Below, piece after piece: positions 33,725 to 45,467 of a DNA stretch of 64,000 nucleotides (position 1 is the first letter of the stretch; each line of letters opens with the position of its first letter). The stretch is from positions 868,001-932,000 of the forward strand of contig JAESUZ010001506.1 of the NCBI GenBank assembly GCA_017311185.1, given 5' to 3'. This DNA is from Proteles cristata cristata (lineage: Eukaryota > Chordata > Mammalia > Carnivora > Hyaenidae). The translations under genes and the position numbers were made by a program. Under the pieces are notes generated by a model, which did not search any database, was not told where the DNA came from, and saw only the letters and a list, made by a program, of their open reading frames with translations.

Positions 33725-35559
33725 GTATGTGCATTTGACAGGATCATCTTCTATGAGAAAGCAAGGACCTAGAAAGATCCAATCTCCCTATAAGTCTCTA
33801 AATGGGAAGTCACCAGTTACTTATGGCAAATCCTATCCATTGCCTTTCTTCATTTGGAACACATTACAGGCTGAAGATAAGACAAAGAGGCTAAAGATCT
33901 ATGAAGCATCCATAAAAATAACAGGACATGGTAAATGCTAGTGAACAGAGTACAGCATAAAAGAAACAGATTCTATATATACTCTTCCTCTCAAGTTGCT
34001 GGTAAAATAACTTCATGGGATCTTAAATGTATTGGGAGAAAAGAAGCACAAAAAGATTATGCCTCTGATTTAAACTCTGGGGCTGGATAGATGAGCTGAG
34101 ATGGTTAACCAAGCCTTTCATTTTTCTTCTTTTCCAAGTTTAACTTCATTCATTCCTTCCAGCAGTAACCATCTGCATTTCAGAGATCTGATTCCAGCAT
34201 ATGGAGAGTTTACAAAATAAAATAATGAGGCAGGCCCCAGATTCACTCAGCTAATGGAAAGAAGTCCATCTTCTGCAAAGTGTCAAAAATTCAATCTCAT
34301 CTGCTAGCCTGACACTAAAGAAAATGAAAATCGGCTTCTTTCCCCAATTAGATTCAGGGTTCCTTAAACTTTCCTGGGAGGGTAGGCTTGTTCTGAAATT
34401 GGATATTTTAAAGAAGCAGTCTGTTTTAATTTATGCACTTTTGTTTCCTATTAAGATCTAGAATGTGTTTTGTTCTTTTATTGTCCAAGGCAGCTTCCCC
34501 TTGTGTAATTTCTGAATCTCACAGATTGATGTTTCAAGATGGCCATTAACAACTTCGATCCTTTGTTAAGGAACTCCTCTGGTTCCCTGGAACCAGGAAG
34601 CATTCCTTAATCATAGAACATGTCTGGGGTAAGTGATTCACATTCAGATGTATCCAAAGGTAACACACAGCAGATCACTGCAAAACCCCCCATAAATGTA
34701 TATACTACAATGCAAGGAGCTGCTACAAGGCAGCAAGGGATCTTTCCAGAGGAAAACGGATCAGAGTTCAGGAGTCAGATACTCTATCCGTAATTAGTTA
34801 ATGTGTAGCATGAACCAAATGTAAAACCAAATGCAGCACATAAAACACACAGCATCTTTAAATAAGCCCTTAGAATAAAACCAAGAGGAAAACTGGGAAA
34901 TATCTGAAGTGTTACACCCCAGGAAAGATACATGGAGTTGCTGGTAGGTCCATTCCAAGGTGGCTTACATACTTTCAAGTGCTTTTTTAAGAAGATAGCT
35001 GTAACTTAAAAAAAATAAAATAAAAGCAATTTGCCCTCATGCTTAAATTTCCACAGGCTCTCCCCTAAGGCTTACTCTTTTCCATGATTCAGTAATTGCT
35101 GGCAAGAGGGGCCACTTACACCTCAAAATAAGGGGCAAGTGGCTAATTATTTCTGTACAGGCCCATCTGCAGACTCAATCAGTTGCAGATGTAGAATTGT
35201 ACACAAAAAAAGGAGCAGCTTCTATACCACAGGGTCCTAGACTGAGCAGAACTCCAAGACACGCAACTCAGTAATCCAGCAATTCATGGTGGCTTCCCTA
35301 CTTAGTCCCCCAAATGGGCTGCCTTCCTGAGTTTCTTTAAAACAAATGAATAAGAACAGTCAAAACAATGGGATTTAAGTATATGCAGGTGACATTCTGA
35401 GGAGCAAGTCAAATCAGCTCTTGATGCTTATCTTGATGTAAGTATGAAGGCTTAGATTTCTTCGGTGTTTTGTTAGCGTGGCCTCAGTCTTTTCACTCGA
35501 GAAGGAAAGAACAGGGAGGAAATCCTATCCAGAGGGAGGCCTCCCATGCCAGGTGCTGT

Positions 35560-35710
35560 TTGTTGTTTGAATGCTTATGATGACCCTATTATTTGGTAAC
35601 CATGATCTCTATTTCACAGAGAAGAAAACTACCACATCTCTACTAGATGGAAAAGTAGGACCTGAACACAGGTCTGTCAGATTCTAAACACTGTCCTTTT
35701 TTTAACCACT
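35560..35710 (-). repeat. MIR-type relic
   Basis: 'ATTTCACAGAGAAGAAAACT', 'CTACTAGATGGAAAAGTAGG' and 'CTGAACACAGGTCTGTCAGA' match the reverse MIR core. Confidence 0.6.
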
Positions 35711-35889
35711 ACTTTAATATTTATTTTTTTAATATTTAATGAGGATTAGACACAGCATGCTCAAGAATAGCTCTTCTATAATCATTTATTCCTGACTGGT
35801 CTGACTATGTACTATTAATACTTCCCTTTGCCCACCTCCCACAGGTACAGTCTCAGTAAAGATCTAAGAGTTACAAGACAATGCACAGT

Positions 35890-36106
35890 GGGGCGCCTGG
35901 GTGTCTCAGTCAGTTAAGCACCTGACTTAAGTGCAGGTCATGATATCACAGTTTGTGAGATTGAGCCCCATGTTGGGTTCTGTGCTGACATCTCAGAACC
36001 TTGAGTCTGCTTCAGATTCTGTGTCTCCCTCTCTGTCCCTTCCCTGCTCATGCTCTGTCTCTCTGTCTCACTCTCAAAAATAAATAAACATTAAAAAGAA
36101 TTCTAA
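35890..36106 (+). repeat. Felid tRNA-Lys-type SINE
   Basis: Starts 'GGGGCGCCTGGGTGTCTCAG', tail AAAAATAAATAAACATT. Target-site duplication AAGACAATGCACAGT (35875-35889) versus AAGACAATGTGCAGT (36107-36121), with two changes. Confidence 0.95.
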
Positions 36107-36159
36107 AAGACAATGTGCAGTAAATTGTTCACTAATAAGATCAAAGCATCTTTTTTCTG

Positions 36160-36215
36160 ATGTGTGTATGTGTGTGTGTGTATACATATATTTATCACAT
36201 ACATATATATACTTT
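36160..36215. repeat. (TG)n/(TA)n imperfect dinucleotide run
   Basis: TGTGTGTATGTGTGTGTGTG continuing into TATACATATAT-type sequence. Confidence 0.85.
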
Positions 36216-36249
36216 TTAAATTTTATTTTTATGTTTTAATTTATTCAGT

Positions 36250-36900
36250 ATTGAGCTAACATTTGTATGCCAGGTACCCTTGCAGACCTGGTAAAGAAGC
36301 CAAACAAGCTCCTAACCCCCATAAGGATTCATTCCTTAGAGGGAATTCATTTCATTTCATTAAGGGGAAAAGTCAATAAACTAGTCAACAAATGCTTATA
36401 AAACACAGTAACTTCAGAAATAAGTACAAAGTATATGAAAAAATCAGATTAGGAAATCAGATTAGGAAACAGAGAACGGTGGAAGTTAGAACAGTGTTAT
36501 GTCAGATGGTGCTTAAGAAGACTTCTTGGGGGGCGCCCGGTGGCTCAGTCGGTTAAATGTCCGACTTCGGCTCAGGTCATGATCTCACGGTTCGTGGGTT
36601 TGAGCCCTGCATTGGGGTTGTGCTGACAGCTAGCTCAGAGCCTGGAATCTGTCTTTGGATTCTATGTCTCCCTCTCTCTCTCTGACCCGCCCCTGTTCAT
36701 GCTGTCTCTATCTCTCTCTCAAAAATAAATAAAAACATTAAAAAAAAAAAAGAAGACTTCTTGGAGGTGGTGACATCTGAGCAGAGACAAGAATGCTATG
36801 AAGAACCAAATGGGGAGAACTACGGTACAAAGGCCTTGAGGTCAAAAAAAGGCAGGGGAGTTCAGGAATAGCAAGAAGAATTCACAAATCAACATATGGC
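36250..36900 (+). repeat. Ancient interspersed repeat, family not assigned, split by a SINE
   Basis: 'ATTTGTATGCCAGGTACCCT', 'TCCTAACCCCCATAAGGATT', then after the SINE 'GGTGACATCTGAGCAGAGAC' and 'GGTACAAAGGCCTTGAGGTC' follow the order of a common mammalian repeat ('...CAAAGGCCCTGAGGC...'). A SINE at 36530-36749 interrupts it exactly, with its duplication. Confidence 0.5.
36530..36749 (+). repeat. Felid tRNA-Lys-type SINE
   Basis: Starts 'GGGGCGCCCGGTGGCTCAGT', with a poly-A tail before 36750. A perfect 15-bp target-site duplication, AAGAAGACTTCTTGG, lies at 36515-36529 and 36750-36764. Confidence 0.97.
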
Positions 36901-37574
36901 ATCATACTGCCTGGTAATAAAGCTTTTTACCTCCAAAGAGATTAAAATATGATTATAATCTCTGTAAAAGCTGAGATAGTCACCCATTCTTTTGTTATTT
37001 GTTTATTCACTCATTGATTTAACAGAGAATTAGTCAGTGTCTACTACAGGAGGGATGCCTAGTTAGATGATTTACAGAGGTATGTTCCCTAGCATGACAC
37101 TCCCAATCTAGGGGTCAATTTGCCAACAGCAAATAAGACCAGACTCCACAGAGAAAGAAGAGAAGCAAAACCTCATGCCTGGAGACCCAAACAGAACCTT
37201 CCCCCTAAATCCAGAGAGTACCAAGATGAACTGAGTATTAGATTGTACAATCTTCCAGGGTCAAACTGATCAAGTGATATTCAGTCTTATATACTCTGGT
37301 TGGAATACAGGAACATATTCTTGAACCTCAGAGAAGCTGGGGTTCTATTTCTGGAGCACTACAAGGTTTCCACCAATGTTGAATGGGTGGGGGAAATATA
37401 TGCAGCCATAAGACCTTGTGTGATGCAGAAAACTAGAGTTTCCCTACACTCTGGAGTCATATCACATATGACAGCATAGATAGGCCCAGAGAAGCTGGAA
37501 TTCCCCCAGTTAGCTGAGCATTCCAAGCCTCAGTGTTCTACTTTCTATAGCTGGAATGATAAAAATGTTTCTTT

Positions 37575-38060
37575 CCTCAGACATCTTCATTTACTGAACA
37601 GATACTTGCTGAGTGTGAGACACTCACTAGATAATGGGATGAAGCAATGAGCAACACAGTTCCATGGTACAGAGCCATGGCACTTAGGAAGATGTCCCAT
37701 AGAAAGTGATAGCTAAGCTGAAACCCATGGGACAAGTAAGGGTTAACAAGGTGAGAAGTGAGGTAGAAAGAGAGAATATTCCAATCTAAGAGGGGGAAAT
37801 TGTACAAAGGGTCAGAGGCAAGAGAGAGCAATGTTTTGTTCTAGGATCTGAAAGTAGCTCCAAACGGCTAGAGTAGAGACTGAAAGGGTCAAGAGGGACA
37901 GAGGAGGCCCAGATTACAAAGGATTGTGAAAATGCTTAGGATCATTATCCTGAGGGTAATAGGAACCTTTAAAGTTTGAAGCATGGGGATTGAATGACTC
38001 GACTTGTGTTTGATGAAGATGATGCTGGCTGCTGTGGGTGACTACAGAGGAGAGCAGGGT
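37575..38060 (+). repeat. Ancient interspersed repeat, family not assigned
   Basis: 'TACTGAACAGATACTTGCTG', 'AGCAATGAGCAACACAGTTC', 'TGAGGGTAATAGGAACCTTT' and 'ATGATGCTGGCTGCTGTGGG' keep the order of the same common repeat as at 36250-36900. No frame in it is credible as a gene. Confidence 0.5.
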
Positions 38061-38119
38061 GAAAGTAGCAAGGGCAGGCAGCTCCCACAGCCATGCAGGC
38101 AAGATAATTGTGATGGGGC

Positions 38120-38460
38120 ACCCAATATGCCAGCAACTAGACAACTTCAACAGGTGAATGGACAGACAACTGCAGTTCATCCACACAATGGACTACTACT
38201 TGGCTATTAAAAGGAATGACCTACTGGTGCCCACAACTGCACAAATGAACCTCAAATGTCAAGTGATAGAAGCCAGGCCCAAAGGATACAGACGTATGAT
38301 TCCACTTAGATGAGACTCTGGAAAAGACAAAATTACAAGGAAAAAACAACAGATCAGTGGGTTGCAGGGGCTAAGGCTGACTGCAAAAGGGCACCAGGGA
38401 CTTTCACAGGATGAAGAAACTATTGTATATCTTAATTACAGTGGTGGTCACATGACTATA
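38120..38460 (+). mobile_element. Old L1 3' end, plus strand
   Basis: 'CACAATGGACTACTACTTGG', 'TATTAAAAGGAATGACCTAC', 'ATGAACCTCAAATGTCAAGT' and 'GTGGGTTGCAGGGGCTAAGG' match an old L1M-type 3' end. 5'-truncated and diverged. Confidence 0.7.
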
Positions 38461-38464
38461 TACA

Positions 38465-38890
38465 TTTTTTAAAATTATTTTTAAGACTTTATTTTTTTAT
38501 GAGTAGATTTAGGTTCACAGCAAAATTGAAAGGAAGGTACAGAGACTTCCCATGTATATACCCTGCACTTCCATCATCAATATCATTCGCCAGAGGATAC
38601 ATTTGTTCCAACCAATGAATCTACACCAACACATCATTATCACCCAAAAATCCATAGTCAACTCTCAGTGTTATATATTCTATGGATTTGGACAAATCTA
38701 TAATGATGTATATCTACCATTATAGTATCATACAAAGTATTTTCACTGCCCTAAAAATCCTCTGTGTTCTGCCTATTCATTCCTCTCCCCACCCCAACCT
38801 TGGCAACCACTATTCCTTTTTCTGTCTCCATATTTTTGCCGTATGCATTTTTTAAAAGGCATAATTGTATACCACCTATGTACCCCAAAT
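38465..38890 (-). mobile_element. Old L1 3' end, minus strand
   Basis: Plus-strand landmarks 'AGTAGATTTAGGTTCACAGC', 'GAAAGGAAGGTACAGAGACT', 'CAACCAATGAATCTACACCA' and 'TTGGCAACCACTATTCCTTT' are typical of an old L1 3' UTR in reverse. It lies tail-to-tail with the preceding element. Confidence 0.65.
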
Positions 38891-39229
38891 AGGCAATGTT
38901 ACCACATATAAATCACATATTATATTTTTAAGTGACTGGACTAGTACAAAGTGATTATAATCTAAAGGTCTGAACCACTAAAACTCAAAAGAGAGACAGA
39001 GCCCATGGCCTCCTTGATATGTTTCTGCATAACACCCTCAGTCTGAAACACTCTCCGGTTGGGTTTGGGATATTCAGGGGATGAGGATAGAAGCCAGCTG
39101 GTTGACTGTTGAGGCTCCTTTGTTTCAGCTTCACATCCAAAAAGAGATGGGAAAGTGTTAGGGCCAAGTGTGAAAAACATGCATGCCTACGAGACCCTAC
39201 CATGACTACCACCAACTGGCTGTGCCTAA

Positions 39230-39630
39230 CTCCCCAGCCTCATTTCAACCCTGCCTCCACTGAAGCCCTTGAACTGATAAGCTCCTCCAACTTCACACTC
39301 TCTAGCTTGGCAAACACTTTGTCTTTTTTCCCCTCCCTTGAAATGCCATAGGTTTCCCTGAGACCTTCCCATCCCTGTAAGAGAGTGAGCCCGTCCCCCA
39401 CCTAGCTCCTACCCTTCTGCTCTCTGCACCTATACTTTTTCACGACACTCCCTGCAACTACAGTCAGGTCATTATGTCCCTAATTACAGCTTCACTCTTG
39501 TTTATTGACTGTTGTTTTCCACCAAGTCTTCCTGGGGTCAGGGACCCCATCTTTCTCATCTCCTCCTATATCCCTAGTCCCTAGTCCAGAATAGGCCTCA
39601 ATACATGTGTTTCATAAATTTCAGTAAGTT
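39230..39630 (+). repeat. LINE-2 (L2) 3' end relic
   Basis: 'GTCTTCCTGGGGTCAGGGAC', 'TATCCCTAGTCCCTAGTCCA' and 'AATAGGCCTCAATACATGTG' follow the L2 3' end ('...GAGGGCAGGGACC...CCCAGCGCCTAGCACAGTGCCTGG CACATAGTAGG...'). Confidence 0.65.
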
Positions 39631-40126
39631 GCTCATTAAAAATATAAGGTCTGTGAAAGACATCTTGGAACATCTTCTTGATTCTTCTAAATGAGTAGTT
39701 AATAGAGAAAGCCGGTGAGAAACTTCTGTTAAGACTTTCACGGAGAGAAGAAAGCCCCTTTTCTCTCATTTTCCTGATGCATGCAGCTGAAGTACTCAGG
39801 ATAAGATACATGCAGGCAAGACCTATTGACAATTCAGAGGCACTTCCCAAGGCTGTAGGCTTCATGGGAACTTTGCTCTGCTTGCTCTGAAATGAATGCA
39901 ATTCATGATTTGTAGATTCAATAAAAGGCCCAGGAATAATTTTCCAAGGCCCTTTTGGAACTCAGGTAAGTGCTAGAATGAAAACATTTACCAACAGATT
40001 AAGATGGAATCAACATTTCCATTATAAACCCCTATTTTCAGGGGCTTCACGATAACCCAGAAGTAAAACTTAATTCTAAACTGAAGCTTACCAAATAATG
40101 ATGGACTATTCTTACAGATATTTTTT

Positions 40127-40154
40127 TAAAGAAAGGGAGAAAGGAGAAAGAGAA

Positions 40155-40186
<32 letters not shown>

Positions 40187-40190
40187 GAGA
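40127..40190. repeat. (GA)n/(GAAA) purine tract
   Basis: GAGA/AAAGAGAA repeats over about 60 bp. No element is attached. Confidence 0.9.
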
Positions 40191-40375
40191 ATCCAATTTT
40201 TAGCCACTTGTAAGTTATAAGCCACTGGACTGTCATAAAAGAAAAACTGAAAAGCAGTTTCGGTGTTTCTTTAAATCATTCTTATAGAGAGAAAAAGTCT
40301 TTGTTTTCAACATTAATCTTGAGGACCAGTGAGTGGTCAAAGATGAGACCACATGCATAAAAACATGGGAAATGT

Positions 40376-40646
40376 CAGTTTGAGAAGGACAAATATCATG
40401 TTTGCATGTATAGGAGGATTAGGAGGAACCTGACGGAGGAACAAGGGGGAGAAGAGGGGCGGAAATGGTGGGGGAAAGGGAGAGAGGCAAACCATGAGAG
40501 ACTCTTGAATGCTGACAAAAACTGAGGACTGATGGATGTGGGGGGGGGGAGGAGGGATGGGCATGGAGGAGGACACTTGTGGGGATGAGCACTGAGTGTT
40601 ATGTGGAAACTAATTTGACAATAAACTATTCGTAAAAAAAAGAAAG

Positions 40647-40701
<55 letters not shown>

Positions 40702-40757
40702 AAAGAAAGAAAGAAAGAAAGAAGCCAGTCACAAACAAACAAAACAAACAAACAAAA
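40376..40757 (+). mobile_element. 5'-truncated young L1 with microsatellite tail
   Basis: Plus-strand felid L1 3' UTR (the complement of the copies at 9.4 and 18.8 kb). It includes the G-rich purine stretch near 40439-40490 and 'GACAATAAACTATTCGTAAA' before the tail. The tail has become (GAAA)n at 40634-40723. Perfect target-site duplication CATGGGAAATGT at 40364-40375 and 40762-40773. Only about 270 bp of L1 remain. Confidence 0.95.
40634..40723. repeat. (GAAA)n microsatellite derived from an L1 tail
   Basis: About 20 GAAA units sit exactly where the L1 poly(A) should be, followed by an (AAAC)n remnant to 40757. Frames giving Phe/Leu repeats are artefacts. Confidence 0.97.
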
Positions 40758-41344
40758 AAACCATGGGAAATGTTTTTATGGGAAAGTTGACTCGGGCAAA
40801 AAGGGTGTTGACTTCCATCACCACAGTGCACTGGGCAGCCATTAAAAACAAGACAAATTTAACCTGGTCACATTTATTTGTCAGAGTTAGTGTCCAAAGA
40901 TGTAGGAAACAGCAACTACTACTGTTCTCTAGACACAATAAATTGAGCATAAACTATGCTCTCTAAGGTCTCCAAAGGCCCTAGAGAGAAAACCAGACTT
41001 TGAGAAATGTGGGCAGTACATGCACTGTCCATTTTGCTTTAAAGAGAGTATAAATAACAGCCACACAATTCTAGCAATTTGCCCTTAGATTAGACTGTAA
41101 AATCCTCGCATGTCTCCAACGAAGTTCAGAGGCACCACCATTATCGGTGCACTATAGATAGTTTAAGAATCACTACAAACTTGTTCACTCTGTGCAAAGC
41201 TACAGATTGCTTTCAGCCAGGAAAAGAAAAGGAGCTTGAAACAATGTGGCCGTGTGGATTCTGTTCCCAATCCACTTTAGGCTTTAAATTAGAGACATTA
41301 AATAAAGAGCCAGTATTATGGAAAAAGGCAGTATAGTAAAGTGC

Positions 41345-41540
41345 AGGGCCAGCAAACTCTGGCCCGCAGGCCAGTTTCCAGCCCACCACCTGTTTTTATA
41401 AACAAAATTTACTAAAATCCAGCCATGTCCATTTGTGTACATAATGTCTATACCTGCTTACTACTTTTTACAAATGGCAGAATTGAGGAGTTGCAACAGA
41501 GACCATCTGGCCTTTTAAAAATACTTGATGACTTCTGATG
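41345..41540 (+). repeat. hAT-type non-autonomous DNA-transposon relic
   Basis: 'CAGGGCCAGCAAACTCTGGC', 'CCCGCAGGCCAGTTTCCAGC', 'CACCTGTTTTTATAAACAAA' and 'GGAGTTGCAACAGAGACCAT' follow a well-known mammalian element with 'CAGGGGTCGGCAAACT' ends. Exact subfamily not assigned. Confidence 0.75.
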
Positions 41541-41690
41541 CAGTGGATAAGAGATTAGAACTTTGCATGACCCTAGGCAGTTAGCTAATCTCTTTGAGCC
41601 TTGGGTTCATCAACTCTACAATGGGATAAAAATAATAATACCTATCCCACAGAGTAATTATGGTAGCTACAGGAGTTAATGCATCTATAG
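41541..41690 (+). repeat. MIR-type relic
   Basis: 'CATGACCCTAGGCAGTTAGC', 'TTGAGCCTTGGGTTCATCAA' and 'TACAATGGGATAAAAATAAT' match the forward MIR core. Confidence 0.65.
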
Positions 41691-42539
41691 AAAGCTGGGA
41701 GGAAAATGGGATTTTAAGAGCTGGCACCTGAATTTCATTTGGAAATAAAACTGTCCTTGCTTAGGGAAATCGGAAATATTACACAGTCCTTCTCATATAA
41801 GAAAGACAAGGGGTTGGAGGTGTGGTCTATAGGGAGGCAGAGGGGCATACGGAGGCATGAACTCAGCTATACTCAAGAGACCTGGGGTGAATGTGTAAAG
41901 GAAGATAGGGTGAGCCAAGGAGACAAATAGGCAGGAGAGAGGGCCAAGAATTTGGCAAGCTGCTGAAATGAGCAAAGGTAACCAGTCAAAAACTCCACAG
42001 GATGAGGCAACACAAAATTCGTTAAGAATCAGGAAGCCTGATGCTCCATTTTCTCAAGTCTGGCCTATTGTGACCTGCTCTCCCACCTCAAAGTTTCAGT
42101 AAGGGCTGCTTACCCACCACACACCTTGTGTGAGTGGTAAAAGTGGAAAGTAAGCCAGGGGCAGGGTGAGGAATGGAAGAGGTGCTGTGTTCCATGCTGG
42201 GGTATACAGAACAACGAGACCCACTGGGGGAAGGAGGTGTAGGCAAGCTCAGCAATGTAACAGAGGTGGAAATTCACAACTGAAGGGCATCCTGAGAACA
42301 AGAGGCTGAGGGACAGTGAGGGACATCCCCCTTTTAGGAGGATGGACTTCTTACTGGATATGGAATAGGACAGGCAAGCTATATTTACTCTCTCAAAGGA
42401 CAGGGTGACTTCAGATGGCACCAGAGTTACAAACATCAGGAACTTAGCACAGAAACTGCCACATAAAACACTTCCCTGATCTTTCATATGTCCTTGTCAA
42501 TATGATTACTGTTGTTGTTACTCTTTACTGGAATCAGAA

Positions 42540-42665
42540 AACTTGATTCCCATTGCTTTTCTATCTCATGATCTCAAACTATTTAACTACTTCTAGACCT
42601 CAGTTTCCTCATCTAGAAAATTAGGCATGATGACCCCACAGGGTTATGGAAGAGATCAGATGGCA
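42540..42665 (+). repeat. MIR-type relic
   Basis: 'CTAGACCTCAGTTTCCTCAT' and 'AGAAAATTAGGCATGATGAC' match the forward MIR core. Confidence 0.65.
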
Positions 42666-43429
42666 CATGTGCCCCATGAACATTATAAAGCCCCATCCCA
42701 GTATAATGTGGCATCATTAAGACATTGTTGACTTTTTGGTAAAACATTAACCAGTCTAACCCCTTAAAACCAAAACTTCAAAGATCTTGAAGCAGTTTAC
42801 ATTATCTCCCCCTCTTAATTCCAGGCAATAAACTGGTGACCCCCCTGAGAGTTGTATTAGGAGATACAAAGAGGTAGACAGGCCAACTGCAGCTCATCAT
42901 CCTTCTTTTCCAATAGGCTGAGACCATTTATTTGAAAGTGTGCCTTTAAACCATCTTGAACTTTCCTTCAAGTTCCTACTAAGTTAAACTTTACTAGCAA
43001 CTATCAATTGTATGGCAATCATTATACTCACTTGGTTTTTAGCATTAAGGTTACACTCCTTTGGGAAAACAGATGACAATAAGATAAAGTCATCTTTACA
43101 TATGGTTGGATATGGTATCTGCATCCTGACCCAGGGCTGTAGGGCTGTTTCTTTAGGGAATGTCAAGTAGTGCTTAACAAGAAGTAGCAGCACTATGCCC
43201 ACACATGGTTCAATGTGATGACCCTGCTTTGAATTGAAATAAGCAAAGCAAACATTGCTGAACAGGAGAAAGTGACTTCAAGAGTTTCAAAAGAAAAATT
43301 CAAGAGAAATCATTTCAAACCACTATAGCCAACTTTATTTTGAGATAACAAATGAGTGAAGCACTGACATGGATCACAGTGGGTAAACAATAATATTGAA
43401 TAAATGACTGAATAAATTCCATTCATATA

Positions 43430-43562
43430 TCTATTATCTCATTCCACACTCACCACAGTCCTCTGGGGGAAGAAAGTGTTTTTATTTTATCAAGGACAAA
43501 ACTGAGGCTTAAAGCAGGAAAACAGCTGGACCAAGTCCACACAGCTAGTAGGTCACTGGTTC
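43430..43562 (-). repeat. MIR-type relic
   Basis: 'CAAAACTGAGGCTTAAAGCA', 'GGACCAAGTCCACACAGCTA' and 'GTAGGTCACTGGTTCAAGAC' match the reverse MIR core. A SINE inserted at its right edge. Confidence 0.7.
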
Positions 43563-43578
43563 AAGACACCATCTTTCA

Positions 43579-43818
43579 GGAGCGCCTGGGTGGCTCAGTC
43601 GGTTAAGTGTCCGACTTTGGCTCAGGTCATGATCTCGCGGTTCATGGGTTTGAGGCCCGCATCGGGCTCTGTGCTGACTGCCAGCTCAGAGCCTGGAGCC
43701 TGTTTCAGATTCTGTGTCTCCCTCTCTCTCTGGCCCTCCCATGCGCATGCTATCTCTCTCTCTTTCTCTCTCTGTCTCTCTCTCTCTCTCTCAGAAATAA
43801 ATAAAACATTTTTAAAAA
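43579..43818 (+). repeat. Felid tRNA-Lys-type SINE
   Basis: Starts 'GAGCGCCTGGGTGGCTCAGT', with an extended (CT)n block before the tail. Target-site duplication AAGACACCATCTTTCA (43563-43578) versus AAGATACCATCTGTCA (43819-43834), with two changes. Frames in either direction are repeat translations. Confidence 0.96.
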
Positions 43819-43851
43819 AAGATACCATCTGTCAATAAAAACACAGCGTGG

Positions 43852-44110
43852 TTGGGGTACCTGGGTGGTTCAGTGAGTTAAGCAGCCAACTCTGCCTCAG
43901 GTTGTGATACTGCAGTTCACGAGTTCAAGCCTCTCACTGGGCTCTGTGCTGACAGTTCAGAGCCTGAAGCCTGCTTGAGATTCTGTGTCTTCCTCTCTCT
44001 ATGCTCCTCCCTTGCACGTTCTCGCTCTCTCTCTCTCAATCTCTCAAAAAACATTAAACAAAATATATTAAAAAAAAAATATATATATATATATACATAT
44101 TATATATATA
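43852..44110 (+). repeat. Felid tRNA-Lys-type SINE with (TA)n tail
   Basis: Starts 'TTGGGGTACCTGGGTGGTTC', diverged in the head. The tail has grown into (TA)n at 44079-44110. AAAAACACAGC (43837-43847) and AAAAACCACACAGC (44111-44124) are a likely decayed duplication. Confidence 0.9.
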
Positions 44111-45245
44111 AAAACCACACAGCCCTGCTCCTTCAGAACAACAGTTAAAATCAAGAGATTCTGCCAATATCCCTGCAAGCAAATCGGAAAAATGGGTGCA
44201 ACAACATAATAAAAGGCCTGTTTTCAAGATGCTCCCATTTTTATTAAGTTATTCAGAATTGCCCTCATGCTTAGCATATATACTTTTACACTAAAAAGCA
44301 ATTAAGATCTGATGTGGGCCAAAAGTTGGTCTTCAGAGGTTCACAGCCCTTGTGGCAGTGTGATGTAATCCAATACTCCAATGCAGTGGCTTGGAAAGAC
44401 AATGCTAGTGTTGAGTTACAGAATCTGTTACCTCGGGCAGGCGAGACGCAGGCCCTCTGTGTATAAGCTATCAAAGCCCCACTGAACAAACTGAAATGCC
44501 GAACACAGCAGCCTGGACCCCTTTAACTCAACATCTGCTCAACAGTTTGCCTCCGCCAGCCAGCAAAAGGAATGTGATATGGCCTGCCTGCTATAAAGCC
44601 TGGGTAGGCTGAGAGAACACCTGAGCTGGTGTGCTCTAGATGGGGTGGCACTGTTCCCTGATGGGCAGGGCAGATGTGGGGAGAAAAGACAGGCATGGGT
44701 CGCCTTCAAGTTTCAGAGATTTTTCTCTCCCAGCAGAATAGCATATGAAGCAAATCATTGCCCTCCCTTCCAAGGAGTGATATCACTTTTTTCAGACAAT
44801 AAAACTCATGGAAAGTGAAATGGTTTGATTATCTTTAGCACCAGTAAATTTTATTGTAATCCATGGCCAAATATATTTATGTCTGGTTCTGATATTCAAC
44901 CTTAGCTTCTATTGTTCAGAGGAAATTTGACTTAAAAGACATTAGTCATCAAGTCTGCTCCGAAGAGCTCAAGCAGTACTCTTCCTACTAGAATGTCCTG
45001 CACAAGAGGTGAGATGGACAGACTGCAGAAGTAATAGAGGCTGGCTTCCAACTCTGCCACTCTCCAGGGGCCCATCAGCCCCATCATTAGAGGATGAGCC
45101 AGCTGCAGAGTCTTCTTATTTTCAGTGAATTCATTCCATCTCCGCCTCCTGGCCCACCCTGCTCTGAGTCTCTTTTCTCTCTACTTGCACTTGTGCCTGT
45201 GTTGAGAGTTGCCATGTTGTGGTTGGTACTATCTGTCCATATTTC

Positions 45246-45467
45246 TTTTTTAATGTTTTTTTTTTTAATTTATTTCAGAGGGAGAGAGAGAGACGGCGTG
45301 AGCAGGGGAGGGTCAGAGAAACAGGGAGACACAGAATCCGAAACAGGCTCCAGGTTCTGAGCTAGCTATCAGCACAGAGCCTGATGCGGGGCTCGAACCC
45401 ACAAACTGTGAGATCATGACCTGAGCCGAAGTTGGACGCTTAACCGACTGAACCACCCAGGCCCCCC
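45246..45467 (-). repeat. Felid tRNA-Lys-type SINE
   Basis: Reverse orientation with a poly-T tail, ending 'CGACTGAACCACCCAGGCCC'. Perfect duplication TCTGTCCATATTTC at 45232-45245 and 45468-45481. Confidence 0.97.

Noticed and set aside
37575..38210. Cluster of short frames considered as a processed pseudogene
   Set aside because: The sequence follows a common non-coding mammalian repeat and an old L1 3' end. No parent gene is recognised.
43590..43838. Frames such as 'MAQSVKCPTLAQVMISRFMG' recurring at 43.6, 45.3, 53.9, 58.5 and 59.1 kb as a gene family
   Set aside because: They are translations of the same SINE head in different copies, each a few hundred bases long and bounded by target-site duplications.
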